64,000 bases of DNA from Mytilus californianus (Eukaryota; Mollusca; Bivalvia; Mytilida; Mytilidae): NCBI RefSeq assembly GCF_021869535.1, contig NW_026262701.1, positions 46,379,278-46,443,277 of the forward strand. The letters run 5' to 3'. Below are positions 1 through 11,300 of the stretch, one piece after another (within the stretch, counting starts at the first letter, position 1; each line of letters opens with the position of its first letter). Below the pieces are notes generated by a model. It was not told the origin of the DNA. It ran no database searches and was given only the letters and a program-made list of their open reading frames with translations. A program made the translations under genes and the position numbers.

Positions 1-320
1 GATGACGTATACCAGTTACATTTTCATTGCAAAGATGTTCAACAGATGTCAAAGTAAACTATAAATGGACGATTGAATGATACCCCTGTAGAGTAACATC
101 GAAATTATCAGGATTGTTGCATTCGAAAAAAAACTCTATTCTTGTTAATTCAGAATCTGAATAAATGTTAACAAACTTCTTTTACTTGAATTATAAGAAA
201 TGAATTGGAAAATTTAAAGTTGCCGCGATGCAGCTTGAAACCACTGCAGAAGAGCACACCCCAATAAAACAAACTATATTCTGATCATGAGCTTTCATAT
301 TTTAGGAAATCAAAACTTGC

Positions 321-578
321 CTTTACACCAAGGATTGAATAGAATGTAGATATTTTGGTCGTGCCACATGTCAAATATTACAGTCTTGTTATCGGATTTA
401 ACGAAAGTTTCTATCTGCAGCTTCCATATCCCAACTTAACAAGTAGGTGGAGTATTTATCCTGATTGACAATCTTTACTTTGCGTACTTTAAAATACGTG
501 CTCCCCATTCTTCATCAGGATCCCCATCTGCAAGAACGAGACTAACACGTGTCCCCGTCGTAGGGGTCGGATTATCAC
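321..578 (-). pseudogene. Pseudogene exon 3 with two premature TAA codons
   Basis: 258 nt, same length as the intact exon. One TAA replaces a Lys codon (YAK*RLSIR), the second replaces Tyr (PPTC*VGIW). The end LFNPWCK and the GC donor (AAAG|GCAAGT) are kept. Confidence 0.92.
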
Positions 579-839
579 CTGAAAAATACAATTGTTTTTG
601 TTATTCTGTATATCTGCACTCACAATGGTAAAATTAATCAATTGTCATTTTGTTTCCATAACTGTAGAATGGTTACTTCGCTTTAATATTGAACATATCT
701 CTGTGTGCAGAAAGTTTTTTTTTTTTCGATTTTTAGTGTGTCAATAACAGTCTAAACTGATTCAGGAACGTCATTCTAAAAAAGGGTAAGTTATATGTTT
801 TGTTACAGGATATTATTTGTTATCATTTAGTTGCATCAA

Positions 840-945
840 CTACTTCCCAATCAACTAAATTAAAGGAACTACACTGTTACTAACTTACAGGAATTACTGT
901 ATTTCCCAGTTACTTGAGCACCTTGCTTCTTAATAAAAGGAATAA
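840..945. repeat. Degenerate minisatellite remnant, AAAGGAACTAC type
   Basis: Short run of units resembling TTAAAGGAACTACACTGTTAC, the same motif as the longer minisatellite at 35640-36010 at the same place in the intact gene. Confidence 0.55.
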
Positions 946-2156
946 CTTCTCTATAATAGTTAATCACGTCATTATGATAGCAGATAGTTGTTGCATTGGC
1001 AATCATACCGCCGTATGGTATACATATCTTAAACAATACGTTAATCAGTCTCGTGCATGCTCACATTTAAAGAACTTCGTTAACAGGGGTGTGGTTCTCA
1101 CACAATATAAAAACTGCTTCAACGGAGTTACGTATATTTCAAATATGTGGATTGACACTACATATGTTTTTATGTGTCACCGTAACGAGTTGTTGACTGA
1201 TACGATATGTGTGTGTCTCAAATCACTGTAGTTTACACGGTTTAAAATCTTTAGATCCCAGAATAGTCGTTAATCTGTAAATTTACTGATTGTGTCTTAT
1301 TATCGATTGTTATCGATTGTTACATTTTGACTCAGTTTGGATTCGTATGGCGAGTGATGCATACATATCAGGAAAAGCTGACCCTGTTGACACACACGGT
1401 CTCATTTCTTTTCGAGATCATGCGATTCTCGTAGTAATTGTTTATTACCTTGATTTATTTCTGCTTAATGCATTAATGCGATATAAACATCTGTAAATTA
1501 CTGTTGCCACTAAAAGACCACATCTCCTTTTTTTATATTGTTTTACTTTCTTTCCGGAATTGCTTTATTTCTTTGTTACTGGACTACTTGTTATTTACAC
1601 TTTGTTAAATTACTTTGTTTCATCCTTGATTTTTCAAGGTTTAGTTTTGAGAGTTACAGATGAAGTTAAACCAGGAAAGCGCGTCTGATGCAACAAATGT
1701 GTAAGGCGTTATTATTGTCTATTATTGAACTTGCTTGTTCCTTTAATTATAGTACAAGAACAACAAAAAATGACCATCATTTTCCTGAATTTGCATACAT
1801 GCGGGAAATCAATGTGTGAAGACGGGGTCAATGATAAGAAACTTTCTTCCTTATAGACAGCTTTTAATGTTCTATTTCTAATTGGAAACAAAACATAATG
1901 GTTACAAGTACATATGAATCATCATAATATTTTGAACTCCATATAATCAACAATTTGAATATGATCAAAGTAGTACATACAGTAAACTCCGTATATCCTA
2001 TCTCTTTTACAAATGTTGAAGATGAGATATAATAAGATAGGGACTAAAAGTAAAGCAAAACCAGAACAAGGTATCAGAGTCAGAATCAGACACAAAAGCA
2101 ATATTTTTCATGTTTCCTTTCGCTTATCAAATGTAGCATGCAAATATATATAGATA

Positions 2157-2500
2157 CCAGGAATAAAATTTTGTACGCCAGACGCGCGTTTCGTCTACAA
2201 AAGACTCATTAGTCGAATCAAATAAAATACGAAGTTGAAGAGCATTGAGGACTTGAAATCTCGAAATATTTTGTAAAATACAGCTAGGGTAATCAATTCC
2301 TGGGGTAGAAAATCCTTAGTATTTTGAAAAATTCAAAGTGTTATAACAGTGAATTTATAATTATGACCATGATAACTCAGGTCAACACAGAAGTGCTGAC
2401 TACTAGGTTGGTGATACCCTCGGGAAGAAACCTCCACCAGCAATGGCATAGTCCCAGTGGTTGTAAATAAACTCATCATAGACACCAGGTTTAAAGGGGC
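2157..2500 (+). repeat. Dispersed repeat family A, copy 1
   Basis: Shares with 23735-24050 the text ATAAAATTTTGTACG, CCAGACGCGCGTTTCGTCT, ATACAGCTAGGGTA and a GTGCTGACTACT...GTGATACC block. Three copies occur in this window. The class is unknown; no coding capacity is seen. Confidence 0.75.
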
Positions 2501-2839
2501 ATTAGCTGTCAAATTCATGTCCACCGGTTTGACTCAAATTCTCATATTTGATTTATAACATACTTAAACGTATATCCAAAATACAAAAAGTCTAAAACAA
2601 ATAATTAACAATACATGGACTCGATAATACATGTATGTGTCAACATTTCGTGTGATTTTTGTCTAGACGTCATCTCAATAACCATCATGATGACCTCCGA
2701 AGGCTGTCGACGGTCATGTAACCTGATATAAACATAAATATAAATAAATAGCGACCATGTGCAATTGGATTTTTCTACGTCTGTTTGATTTCATATTGTA
2801 GGTAAAAAAGTACGTTTATCATCGATTTTAGATATAAGA

Positions 2840-2965
2840 AGATGTGGTATGAGTGCCAATGAGACAACTCTCCATCCAAGTAGAAATTTATAAAAGTAAA
2901 CCATTAAAGGTCACAGTACGGTCTTCAACACGGAGCCTTGGCTCACCGAACAGTAAGCTATTTTT
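2840..2965 (+). repeat. Dispersed repeat, GAGACAACTCTCCATCC type
   Basis: Contains GATGTGGTATGAGTGCCAATGAGACAACTC-like text and ACGGTCTTCAACACGGAG. Related pieces occur at 27860-27905 (plus), 32935-32985 (minus) and 38555-38590. Recalled as very common in mussel genomes. Confidence 0.6.
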
Positions 2966-4339
2966 ACCTGTATAAGAATGATTTTTTATGGATCGAATCA
3001 GTCAACCAAATGGTGTATTCTTGTTTCACTTTCAATGTTGACATTCTTTTCCTTTTAATAACTGAATCGTAACCCATGTCCAGCTAAGGGGTTAAATTGA
3101 AGGTCACATAAATACGGATTCAATGAGGTCGGATTATTCACTTGCAAGTGAATAATTCATCAGCGATGTTTCATAGCTTATTTTGATAAAATTGAACCAA
3201 ATTGGCTGATAAAAGCGAATTATTATTTCACTATTTCACTATCATTAATGATTGAAAAAGAAATCATATTTTTTAAATCATGTTTTTTTATATCTCGTAG
3301 CTAATGCCCCTTTAAATTTTGATACAATTTTAAAACACACAACATAACACATACAAATACTCAGTATATAACAAGATGATTTTTTGCAATCTTTAGTGAT
3401 AATTTCAGGTAAACATTTCTTACAGTATGAATACACGGACACACCAACAAGTATGTGCATGTACGTTTAATTTAAAAATTAACTAAGTTTTAGAGGGAAA
3501 AAATGTGTTGTTAGTTTTCCGCGGAATTTGATTTTTCATGACTGTATTTCATTTAGCAAAAGAAGGAAGAAGATGGAAGTGGTTGGTAACTTCATTCTAC
3601 AATCAGTATTTGTCATCTGAGGACATGACGATACAAGAGAAATTTCGCTCAATTTAGATAGCATATCCCTTTAAACTTGAAATAGACCTGTAATTTAGAC
3701 CGTCTTCTTTAAAAAATCCCATCGAAACTTATGTTTTGCCATTGTACACGGTGGTCATTTTCGCATGCCTGTTTTTGACGTCTTTACTATCAATTCGTTA
3801 GATGCATATGAATACCAAAACCTTTTTTTAACCAATGATCGACCAATAAAGGGCATGTTACGTGTACTGATTGTAGATACACAAAAGTAAAGAAATAAAA
3901 TGCTAATAGTACTGATGATATAAAGTTCCCTATGACAGCTGTTTTCTAATTGTAAAAAAATTATAAGAAATCAGTTACATTGATGCATATTTCTTCATGT
4001 TTCCATGACATAAGCCATAACAATCTGTTTTCTGTATCTATATTTTTGACATTAATACATATATTTAAAGCAGAATCTAACAGACGTTGGCGTTACTGTT
4101 TGAATGCTGGACATTCCATTCGAAAATGAATTTCATTTGTGCACTGATTTATATTTTTTGCTTGGAAACCCTTATTTTAGTAGTTGAAATTTGATTTAAA
4201 AAGAGCCTTCAGTAACTTCGAGTATTCTAAGACCGGTACTTTCTGTCTTTTGTCTTTTTCTTGGTTGTCATTCATGAGAATATGACGGGGCAAAAAAGTA
4301 TAACAAAAAATGCCGAACTTCAAGGCAAACTCAAAAAGG

Positions 4340-4490
4340 GGGAGTGCGTAGAAACTGAAAAAGTCTAACGCTATCAATCAACGGAACAAGTTAAAAACAA
4401 CTGCCATATTCCTGACTTGGTATAGGCATTTTCCGATGAAAACTCCCCACTTGTATGATAGTAGTTTATAGTTCTGTTATATAGACAAAA
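4340..4490 (-). repeat. Dispersed repeat family F, copy 1 (partial)
   Basis: Shares the blocks TCAATCAACGGAAC, CTGCCATATTCCTGACTTGGTA and GGTTTTCATCG-like text, in reverse, with 22190-22400. Confidence 0.55.
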
Positions 4491-4833
4491 TTGGGTGAGG
4501 AACCCAAACAGACTTTAAAGGTTAATGTGACAATAATTGGGATTCAGCAGCTTTGTAAACATAAATCACATATATACAACACAACTGATTACAAAATTCA
4601 AAAACATACAAATAAATCTAACAAAGACGCCAGCAAAAAAGGTGCTGTAGTAGTTGGTAAATTTGACAATGACGCCTACAAAAACAATGTTTTTGTCGTT
4701 GATAGTAAATTGACACGGACGCTGATAAAAACTTTCGTGTCGTTGATAGTGCATACGGTATATAGTATTCACCTTCTCGATAAAGTAAAATATAAATGCA
4801 AAGGTAAACAAAATAGACACAACACTGTAAAAC

Positions 4834-5082
4834 TATGGAACGCCACAGCTGTCTTATGTGGAACCCTGATATTACGTGATGTTGTTCTATTATTAATTGA
4901 TGATAGTTTGTCTTCACATAATATGGTTTTGACATTACGTAATGATGTTTTGATATAACTCAATATGGAATAGTCATTACATAATGATATTTCGATATTA
5001 CATGATATGGTTTCGTATTGACTTGATATAGTTTTGTCAGTACTTAATATGGTTCCACATAAGACAGCTGTGGCGTTCCATA
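4834..5082. mobile_element. Short inverted-repeat element with internal 21-bp repeats
   Basis: Bounded by a perfect 32-bp inverted repeat: 4834-4865 and 5051-5082 (outer end TATGGAACGCC, inner end GTGGAACC). The roughly 185 bp between are about nine degenerate units of 21 bp of the form ATTACATGATATGGTTTCGAT. This is the architecture of a MITE that captured or grew a minisatellite. No target-site duplication is obvious. Overlapping ORFs on both strands arise because 21 is a multiple of three. Confidence 0.75.
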
Positions 5083-5249
5083 TAAAACCCTTTTGTGTCC
5101 GAGTCGCACAGCAGGACCCATCTGCACCAGGAACGCCCAAAGACAAAAACCAGATAACAGGATGCAGATATCTCGAGTCACGTCAAAAGTCATACAACAT
5201 AAAGAAACGTTAACAGCACGAAGACAAATAACAAGGAAACTGAAGTAAA

Positions 5250-5600
5250 ATAAATAGATACACCACTTCAGCACTACGCCATTTCTACCTGATTTTTACA
5301 CTGTGTTCTTATGTTGTGCTGTTACGCCACTGTCCCAGGTTGGCGGGTTTTGCGCTTAAAAACATGTTTAACCACGCCACATGCTTTATGTCCCTGTTCA
5401 AAGTCAAAAGCCAGTAATTCAGTGATTGTCGTTGGTTGCATTGTGCCATATTGATTTCGTGTAGAAATAAGCCGTTAGTTTGCCCTTTTAAAATGTTTTA
5501 CATTTTGTTATGCCGGAGCTTACTGTGAAGCTTGTGTTTTTCTCATTGATGAAAGCCGTACGGCGACTTATAGTTGTTTACATCTTCGTCCTGTAGTCTC
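5250..5600 (+). repeat. Dispersed repeats (retroelement-tail type plus GCCGTACGG type)
   Basis: The first part (to about 5390), with ACTGTCCCAGGTTGGCG, matches in reverse the segment near 39340-39460 that follows a Penelope-like fragment. The second part, with TTGATGAAAGCCGTACGGCGACTTATAGTTGTT, is recalled as a frequent mussel interspersed repeat. Confidence 0.5.
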
Positions 5601-5890
5601 TGATGTATATTGCTTTCATTGGCGATAATTACAAATCAAGAACAAGTCATAGAGGAGGAAATGTAATATGGTGGCATGCAAGACAAAAATACTTTAAAGA
5701 TATATTCATTATAAATAGACTATTAAATTATCACATTCTTTTTTTAACTAACTGTTGTTATCACAATTAATTCTTTGGGGGGAAATTTTCTGTAACTGAA
5801 TCCGTATTCCTATCGGTTTTTTTTTAAAGTGACAGAGTTAATGTTAATTGATAAATAAACAATACTTTTTAAATCTAAACGGATATATAC

Positions 5891-6103
5891 CTGCAAGGAA
5901 AACAAACTTAAGATCGTCCTTCTTTACATCATAATCCCTATTCACTTCAATAATGATATTGAATGTCTGCCCACGTCTCACAACCAGTCCTCTGCCTTCC
6001 TCGCTGATGCTTTACTCGTCAGTGTGATGTTCATTCGAATTAGAAGATATATTCAAATCCACATTTTCTACCGTCAAATCTGGTTTAACTGGTGGTGGAG
6101 GTT
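5891..6103 (-). pseudogene. Pseudogene exon 2 with premature TAA
   Basis: 213 nt as in the intact gene, same phases, acceptor CTATTTAAG and donor GCAG|GTATAT. The Tyr codon of the intact copy (NEYSISEEG) is TAA here (DE*SISEEG). The remainder is open and about 85-90% identical at the protein level. Confidence 0.92.
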
Positions 6104-7915
6104 CTTAAATAGAAAAAAAAGCATTTTTTTATTTATGTATTTATATATACTGTATATATATATCTTAACATTATTGTTATAGTATCTAGCTAATAAAGAT
6201 AATATTATTCATATTTCAACCTTGTATCAAATTCTTATTCAATCTCAAAGGGCCATTACTCTTAAAACGCTAATGGTTTGTATTGTGATATCTAATATAT
6301 AACTAAATGTAGTTTATAACGATTTTGTTCTATATATAATGTCTTCATTAATAGAAAACATAAAACAACTAGCACATTAAGAAATCGGCAATTTACCCAT
6401 TTAAAAGAAAAGTAAGTTCTGATAAAGTTGTTGATCAACTTTGTCGTAATTGTGAGGCAAGAGTCACTGTGCAGTATATCTGAAGTAGTTTTAATGCACA
6501 ACTTCACTGTGCATTGTCCATATTATAGCAAAGTAAGAACAAACAGATTTCCCTTATGTCATGTGTTAAATTCATATATACTGCAAATATACTCATGTGA
6601 TCATTCCTGTTTCTCTTAAATAATTCGTGTGTTGTGATAAGTCGTCCTTGTTCAAAACCTACGAGAAGGTAACACCTTGGAAATGAAAGACGATTTTTGT
6701 GAGTTGAAGTAAGAAGAGGGAATAAGGCAACTGTCGCAATGCTACAAGTGAGGGGAAATGTACGCGATTCAGTCCCTGTTGGGGAGACAGCAGAATAAGA
6801 TAAACTCTAACATTGGTAAGTTGATTTTCTAGGCCCATTTGTAATACTTCAGATGCGATATTTTCCTAATCGTAGGAAATCCATCGGACAAGGTATATAT
6901 AATTGGCAGTATAACACGATGATAAGATCTATATGTTAACAATAACACGCTGCAATTATATTAATGAATTGAGTGCATATTCAATCCTGTACATGTACAA
7001 TTAAAATAATTCATATTTTATGACAAGTCGTCTTAGTTGTCCTTGTTCAATTAATATTCCTTCGACAAGGTATCAAATCCCGAAATAAAAGCTGGTGTAT
7101 TTAAACATAGGTACTTGTTTTTAGTTATTATAAAAAAAAACATGAATATTTGGTGACAAATTAAAACGAAAAAATGTTAAAATACTTGTTTGCATGATAC
7201 CTTATCGAAGTATACTGAGATTACTTGCGACGTCCAATGGTCAATATTACTAGCAAGATACGAACGATTCTGCGCTATTCACTTACTTTTTCTGTAACAT
7301 AGTTGGTAAACCCAACAGTTGTACGGTGGTGGTCTTTTGTGCTCGTCATGAATGCGGAAGATCGTGGGTTCGAACACTGGCCGGGTCAAAACAAAGACCA
7401 CAGAAATTGATATTTGCTGCTACTCTGTTAAGCATGTATGTTGCATTTATGAGTAGGAGCAAACACTGGTCGACTCGGAATCAGATAATGTGTCCAGGTA
7501 TGGTGACATGTCTTCCTGCGGACCTTGTTACCTAGTGGACCAGCACGTTTATAATCCGACTCAGCGTGATGGTCTTGTAAAAAGCAAAGGTTTATATTCA
7601 TATCACATTGTCATGTTCTCGTCCTGAATATGCACATAATCTGCCAATGTACGTTAAACAGCCGCCATCTATCCATCCCAGTCAGCATTTATTCCTATGA
7701 TTTGGAATAGTGGTGTTCGTTCTCAAATGAACGAGATTAAACACCTCTTATGTTAAAAAAACATTAAACTTCTGTATTATGAAATACACATAGTTAATTT
7801 CCTATTCTCAAGGATCCCATATGGTGTCATTATTTTTATTAACTTTCTTATCCAACTATTTTTTTCCAGAGAGATTCTCACCTCCACGGACATATATATG
7901 TATGCAAAAACTGAC
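6104..7915 (-). other. Pseudogene intron 1 region
   Basis: Non-coding, AT-rich. Apart from the SINE at about 7300-7690, no gene or repeat was recognised. Two similar stretches at about 6610-6670 and 7010-7080 share TGATAAGTCGTCCTTGTTCAA-like text and may be a short local duplication. Confidence 0.5.
7290..7690 (+). mobile_element. tRNA-derived SINE (type 2)
   Basis: The head holds a polymerase III-like B box (GGGTTCGAACAC at about 7367) after a degenerate A-box region near 7326. The tail block GTTCTCGTCCTGAATATGCAC ... CGTTAAACAGCC recurs at 36455-36525 and 43165-43255. The end ATCTATCCATCCC is a short tetranucleotide tail. Not a functional tRNA: no cloverleaf can be drawn. Confidence 0.6.
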
Positions 7916-8124
7916 CTTTTCTTTCCAGAATTGGTTTTCGGCCTTCTGATGTGGGAGTGTTTACTGAACGTCTAGGAAAATTGGTGAGTGTGAATCGGTT
8001 ACCACGACTTCGAATGATATCACTGTTAAGTCTCGTGCGGATAGTTCCAGTTGACGTACTTCCTGTGCGTCTGCTACTCTACATAAATCGACTACTGCTT
8101 CTTCTCATTGTGAAATCTGTAGAA
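7916..8124 (-). pseudogene. Pseudogene exon 1 with premature TAG
   Basis: ATG at 8108-8106, preceded by the same 16-nt leader and a CTTCAG acceptor. The reading is MRRSSSRFM then TAG, then SSRRTGS and a continuous match to [22 protein letters not shown]. Donor AAAAG|GTCAGT is weaker than the GTAAGC of the intact gene. No other Met follows in the exon, so restarting inside it is not possible. A SINE lies directly upstream of the acceptor. Confidence 0.9.
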
Positions 8125-8141
8125 CTGAAGTACAAACAAAT

Positions 8142-8393
8142 TAATTGATTGATTGATTGGTGTTTAACGCCACTTTGAGCACTACTGTGCTATTTCGTGG
8201 CGGTCATTTTTTTTGTCGAAGGAAACCGGAGTGCCCGGAGAGGACTAGAGACCTTCGGTAGGAAAATTGACAATCCTAGTCAAATAAGATTACAGTCGAG
8301 CGTACCTGCCACGTGCGGGATTCGAACTCACAACCCCAGTGTTGACAGGCTAGTGATACAGTAGTTCAACTACTTAGACCACTACAAACACAT
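8142..8393 (-). mobile_element. tRNA-derived SINE (type 1), copy 1
   Basis: On the minus strand: a tRNA-like head with GTGGTCTAAGTAG and the B box GAGTTCGAATCCC, a middle with CCGGGCACTCCGG, and the 3' end GTGGCGTTAAACACCAATCAATCAATCAAT. A second copy is at 44472-44735. It inserted just upstream of the 3' splice site of pseudogene exon 1. Confidence 0.8.
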
Positions 8394-8439
8394 TAAACAT
8401 TGGAACATGAATAATATTTATAAATGAGTTTACTTTTAC

Positions 8440-8650
8440 AATTTGTGACTTGGATGGAGAGTTGTCTCATAGGCACTCATACAAGTACACAATTTTATAT
8501 AGGGGCCAGCTGAGGACCACCTCCGGGTGCGGGATTTTCTCGCTGTGTTGAAGACCCATTGGTGGCCTTCGGCTGTTGTCTGCTCTTTGGTCGGGTTGTT
8601 GTCTCTTTGACATATTTCCCATTTCCATTCTCAATTTTACTCATACCACT
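8440..8650 (-). repeat. Dispersed repeat family C, copy 1
   Basis: Reverse of the family at 16893-17035: GGCCAGCTGAGGACCACCTC, TTGGTGGCCTTCGGCTGTTG, CTCTTTGACATATTTCCCATTTCCATTCTC. Recalled as abundant in mussels. Confidence 0.75.
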
Positions 8651-8659
8651 TCTTCTTAT

Positions 8660-8840
8660 ATCTACATGTATTAATAGGAAGATGAAAATCTAAAGCTGCT
8701 CGTAGTATGTTGATAATACGTGAATAAGTATGATGAGTTATAACAACTAAAGGATAATTGGCGCCCAATAGCGTCAATAACATTTACAATGTTTGCCTGA
8801 TCACTATGATTTATATATCTCTGATATAATGTTATACAAA
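8660..8840 (-). other. Duplicated upstream flank of the transglutaminase pseudogene
   Basis: TATGTTGATAAT..., AAATGATAATTGGC(AA) and ATGTTTGCCTGATCACTAT correspond to about 41185-41300 upstream of the intact first coding exon. So the duplication covered some upstream DNA. The SINE and family C copy inserted afterwards or are missing in the other copy. Confidence 0.55.
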
Positions 8841-9625
8841 ATTACCTTATAGATCTAAATTCCATTTTTATTCATTGGTATCAATGTGGGCATGATTGTG
8901 ACATTCTAATAACATACTGTAAAAATACGGATAATTCCCGTGTGCAATATCATCTCTTATTTAAGAAATACTTCGCTTTTTAAAAAAAAAACCTCAACGT
9001 TGATTCAGATATTTGCAGATGTAAACATTGCGCAAGTAGGAATATATGTATCAGCTTTTACCGTATTTTGCTATCATTTGCTGTAAACATATTGTCTTAA
9101 TTTGCCGCCTGTCGACAACATATATGTGTCATTCATATTTTCCTAACGTCAACTATGTCTACATTGTATCACTTGTTTTCTATTGTCAACCTATTTCAGC
9201 ACCCGCATTTGTTTAAAAATGATTGTTTTTATTTTAATGAAATGAAAATGAAAGCTACTTATGAAGTGGGCATTATTGTTATTAATATATAATTATGTAA
9301 CTGTCATCAAGACAGTCTATATATCACGATACCACCCCCTTTTTCATAACTAACTATTATGAAATAATATGCACATACTTATTATAGTAATTTGATTTTT
9401 TTCATACAACGCGTATGTCAAAACAACATGTATGTATACATCAACCTATTACCACAATAGACATTAAGAGGTCAACATACGTCAAGCTAAATTACCCTAG
9501 ATCATGAATAATCTTAAAAAACTGCCAAATATTTGCAATCAAATACAAATTCTTCAAATGACATATATCAATAAGATGTTACTAACTGACTAGGTTACTA
9601 GCATAAGACATGTACGTAAGAATGT
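8841..9625. other. Non-coding stretch, nothing recognised
   Basis: AT-rich, no exon-like ORF, no repeat with a second copy in the window. Confidence 0.5.
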
Positions 9626-9628
9626 GTC

Positions 9629-9946
9629 TGTGTGTGTGGTTTTTTTTTGTTGTTGTTGTTTTTTGGAGGGGAAAGGGGGGGGGGGGGGGTTACTTTAGAA
9701 ATGTAACTACAGTAACCAGTGGCTTGTACAACTCATCAATCCGAGAAGAAGAGGTGGAATATTCGAAAGAGTGATTCATAAATCATTGGAAAAAAATTTA
9801 AAAAACCGACGAAAACTCAAACAACGGTATACAAAACATTACATTTAAAGCTTACAACTGAGCAAGAAGATCTCGCCCCATAAAAAAAGACCCCCCCCCC
9901 CCCCCCCACCACCACCAAAAAAAAACAAAAACAAAAACGGGTATGA
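9629..9946. repeat. Homopolymer-rich inverted repeat (G15 ... C17)
   Basis: G15 at 9675-9689 preceded by a T/GTT-rich tract, and C17 at 9891-9907 followed by CCACCACC and an A-rich tract. The two arms are roughly reverse complements over about 55-60 nt with a 200-nt spacer. The right arm runs into a degenerate family B copy (GCAAGAAGATC...GGTGCTTCGGAAGGG). Confidence 0.5.
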
Positions 9947-10479
9947 TCTAAGGTGCTTCGGAAGGGATCTGTATTTGTATCTGTATAATGCTTGAAATGA
10001 ACTCAAAATTTTGAGTAAAACTTATCGAGGATGTGTGTGTGCGCCACTGTTTCAACTAGTCGCGCGAGACAACTGCCTTAAAGCTTTCCACTGTTTTACA
10101 ATTTATCACACTGTTTGACAATGAGTTCCAATTGTTTATAGTTTGTGGAAAAAAATAATGATTTGACATGACATAGCACTTGCTAGCGTTAAAACGCTTT
10201 CCCAAGTTTTTTGCCCATTTATCCAATTATTCTAGGTTATTTTGTATTTGAAGTTGGTCCAGCTTTTGAGTATATGGTGTTGTATAAAAGTCAGTCATCG
10301 GCAATGAAAAGTTAACGTACTTGTAATTTTACACAGCGCTGTAAGTCATTTATATGGCATACAAAAAGAAGGGCTCAAGGATGATTCCTTTGGGCACCCC
10401 TGAGTCGACAGAGCAAGATGAAGAATACTCTCCTTCGACAACGACTTGCTGATGTGGTCAAGGGTAAGTCAAGTTTCAA

Positions 10480-11300
10480 ACTTTAACAAGACGATTTAAA
10501 TGAGATTTACCACGGTTTCAATTTAAAACTATGTGACATCAATTGCAATGTTGTTATGTTTACCATCCTATCAACATTAAATGAAAATTAAGATCGTTTG
10601 TAGAGTGTCTCCAAATCAACAATCACAAATTTTAGAGAAGAACACTTTTGGAAATGCGCAAATCATAATCAAAGTTTACTTCTGGCGACAATGTTTTTCG
10701 TCCGATCGGAAAAAAAACGAAGATCGTTTGTAGGACTTTTCATTCATTATTCCTGTCAAATTTTGCGAAAAATGACCATTCAATTTCAGAACAAAAACAG
10801 TCTTATGATGAAAATTTGAATTCATAGGGATTGAAGATATGTGCCACCAATGCTACCATGTTATCCGTTCAATTAAAGTTAAATGCAGATTGTTTGTAGA
10901 GGGTCTCCCATTAAATCACGTAAAGTAAACAGGTCATTTAGTAGTTTCGGAGAAGATTTAAAAGAAATGGCCAATCAGCAGTAAAGTGTGGCCATGTTTT
11001 CGTTCGATCCAACCAAATTAACGTTCATGCATGTCAAGTTTGGTTAAATTTTCCATGTAGTTAAAGACAAAATGGTTAAAACGATTTCTATAAGAGTTTC
11101 AAAGGGAACTAAGTTTTATCAATACAACCACGTTTGCACCTGATTAACTTGAAATTTGGATCGTTTATAGAGGGTTCCTTAATTATCAATTATATGTAAA
11201 GTTTCAAGACAGTTTACCTTATAGATTTATAGAATATGTTTAAATTTAAAATAAAAGACCTGAGAATTAGGTAAAAGAGTAACTTTTCAAAATGAAATGT
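10480..11300. repeat. Diverged tandem-like repeat region
   Basis: Recurring blocks about 130-250 nt apart: AGATCGTTTGTAGAGTGTCTCC, AAGATCGTTTGTAGGAC, CAGATTGTTTGTAGAGGGTCTCC, GATCGTTTATAGAGGGTTCC. Similar in style to the 2-kb element at 25397-27470 but strongly diverged. Confidence 0.5.

Larger units (their letters stand above)
579..5890 (-). other. Pseudogene intron 2 region
   Basis: Non-coding. Next to exon 3 (about 579-950) it aligns with the corresponding intron of the intact gene, including remnants of the AAAGGAACTACT minisatellite. A second patch near 1920-1980 aligns with about 37065-37110. Elsewhere it holds the repeats listed separately. Between about 950 and 2150, and between 3250 and 4330, nothing recognisable was seen. 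Confidence 0.6.
321..8124 (-). pseudogene. Tandem transglutaminase pseudogene (matches coding exons 1-3; rest lies beyond the window)
   Basis: A second head-to-tail copy of the gene at 19025-41110, on the same strand, offset by about 33-35 kb. Three exons align with the intact gene: 7916-8124, 5891-6103 and 321-578. Exon lengths, phases and splice sites are kept, including the GC donor after exon 3, and parts of introns and upstream DNA also align. Four in-frame stops are present: TAG at codon 10 of exon 1, TAA in exon 2, and two TAA in exon 3. There is no frameshift; the only coding length change is two extra codons in exon 1. Catalytic exons would lie left of position 1 and cannot be judged. 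Without those exons a truncated or recoded product cannot be ruled out, but four stops make a functional enzyme improbable. Confidence 0.92.

Noticed and set aside
914-1231. 105-codon plus-strand ORF
   Set aside because: It lacks an ATG at its stated start (TTG), lies in pseudogene intron DNA and has no motif.
4491-5146. Overlapping ORFs on both strands of 155, 105 and 125 codons
   Set aside because: They run through the inverted-repeat element, whose 21-bp internal period keeps all frames open. No domain is recognisable.
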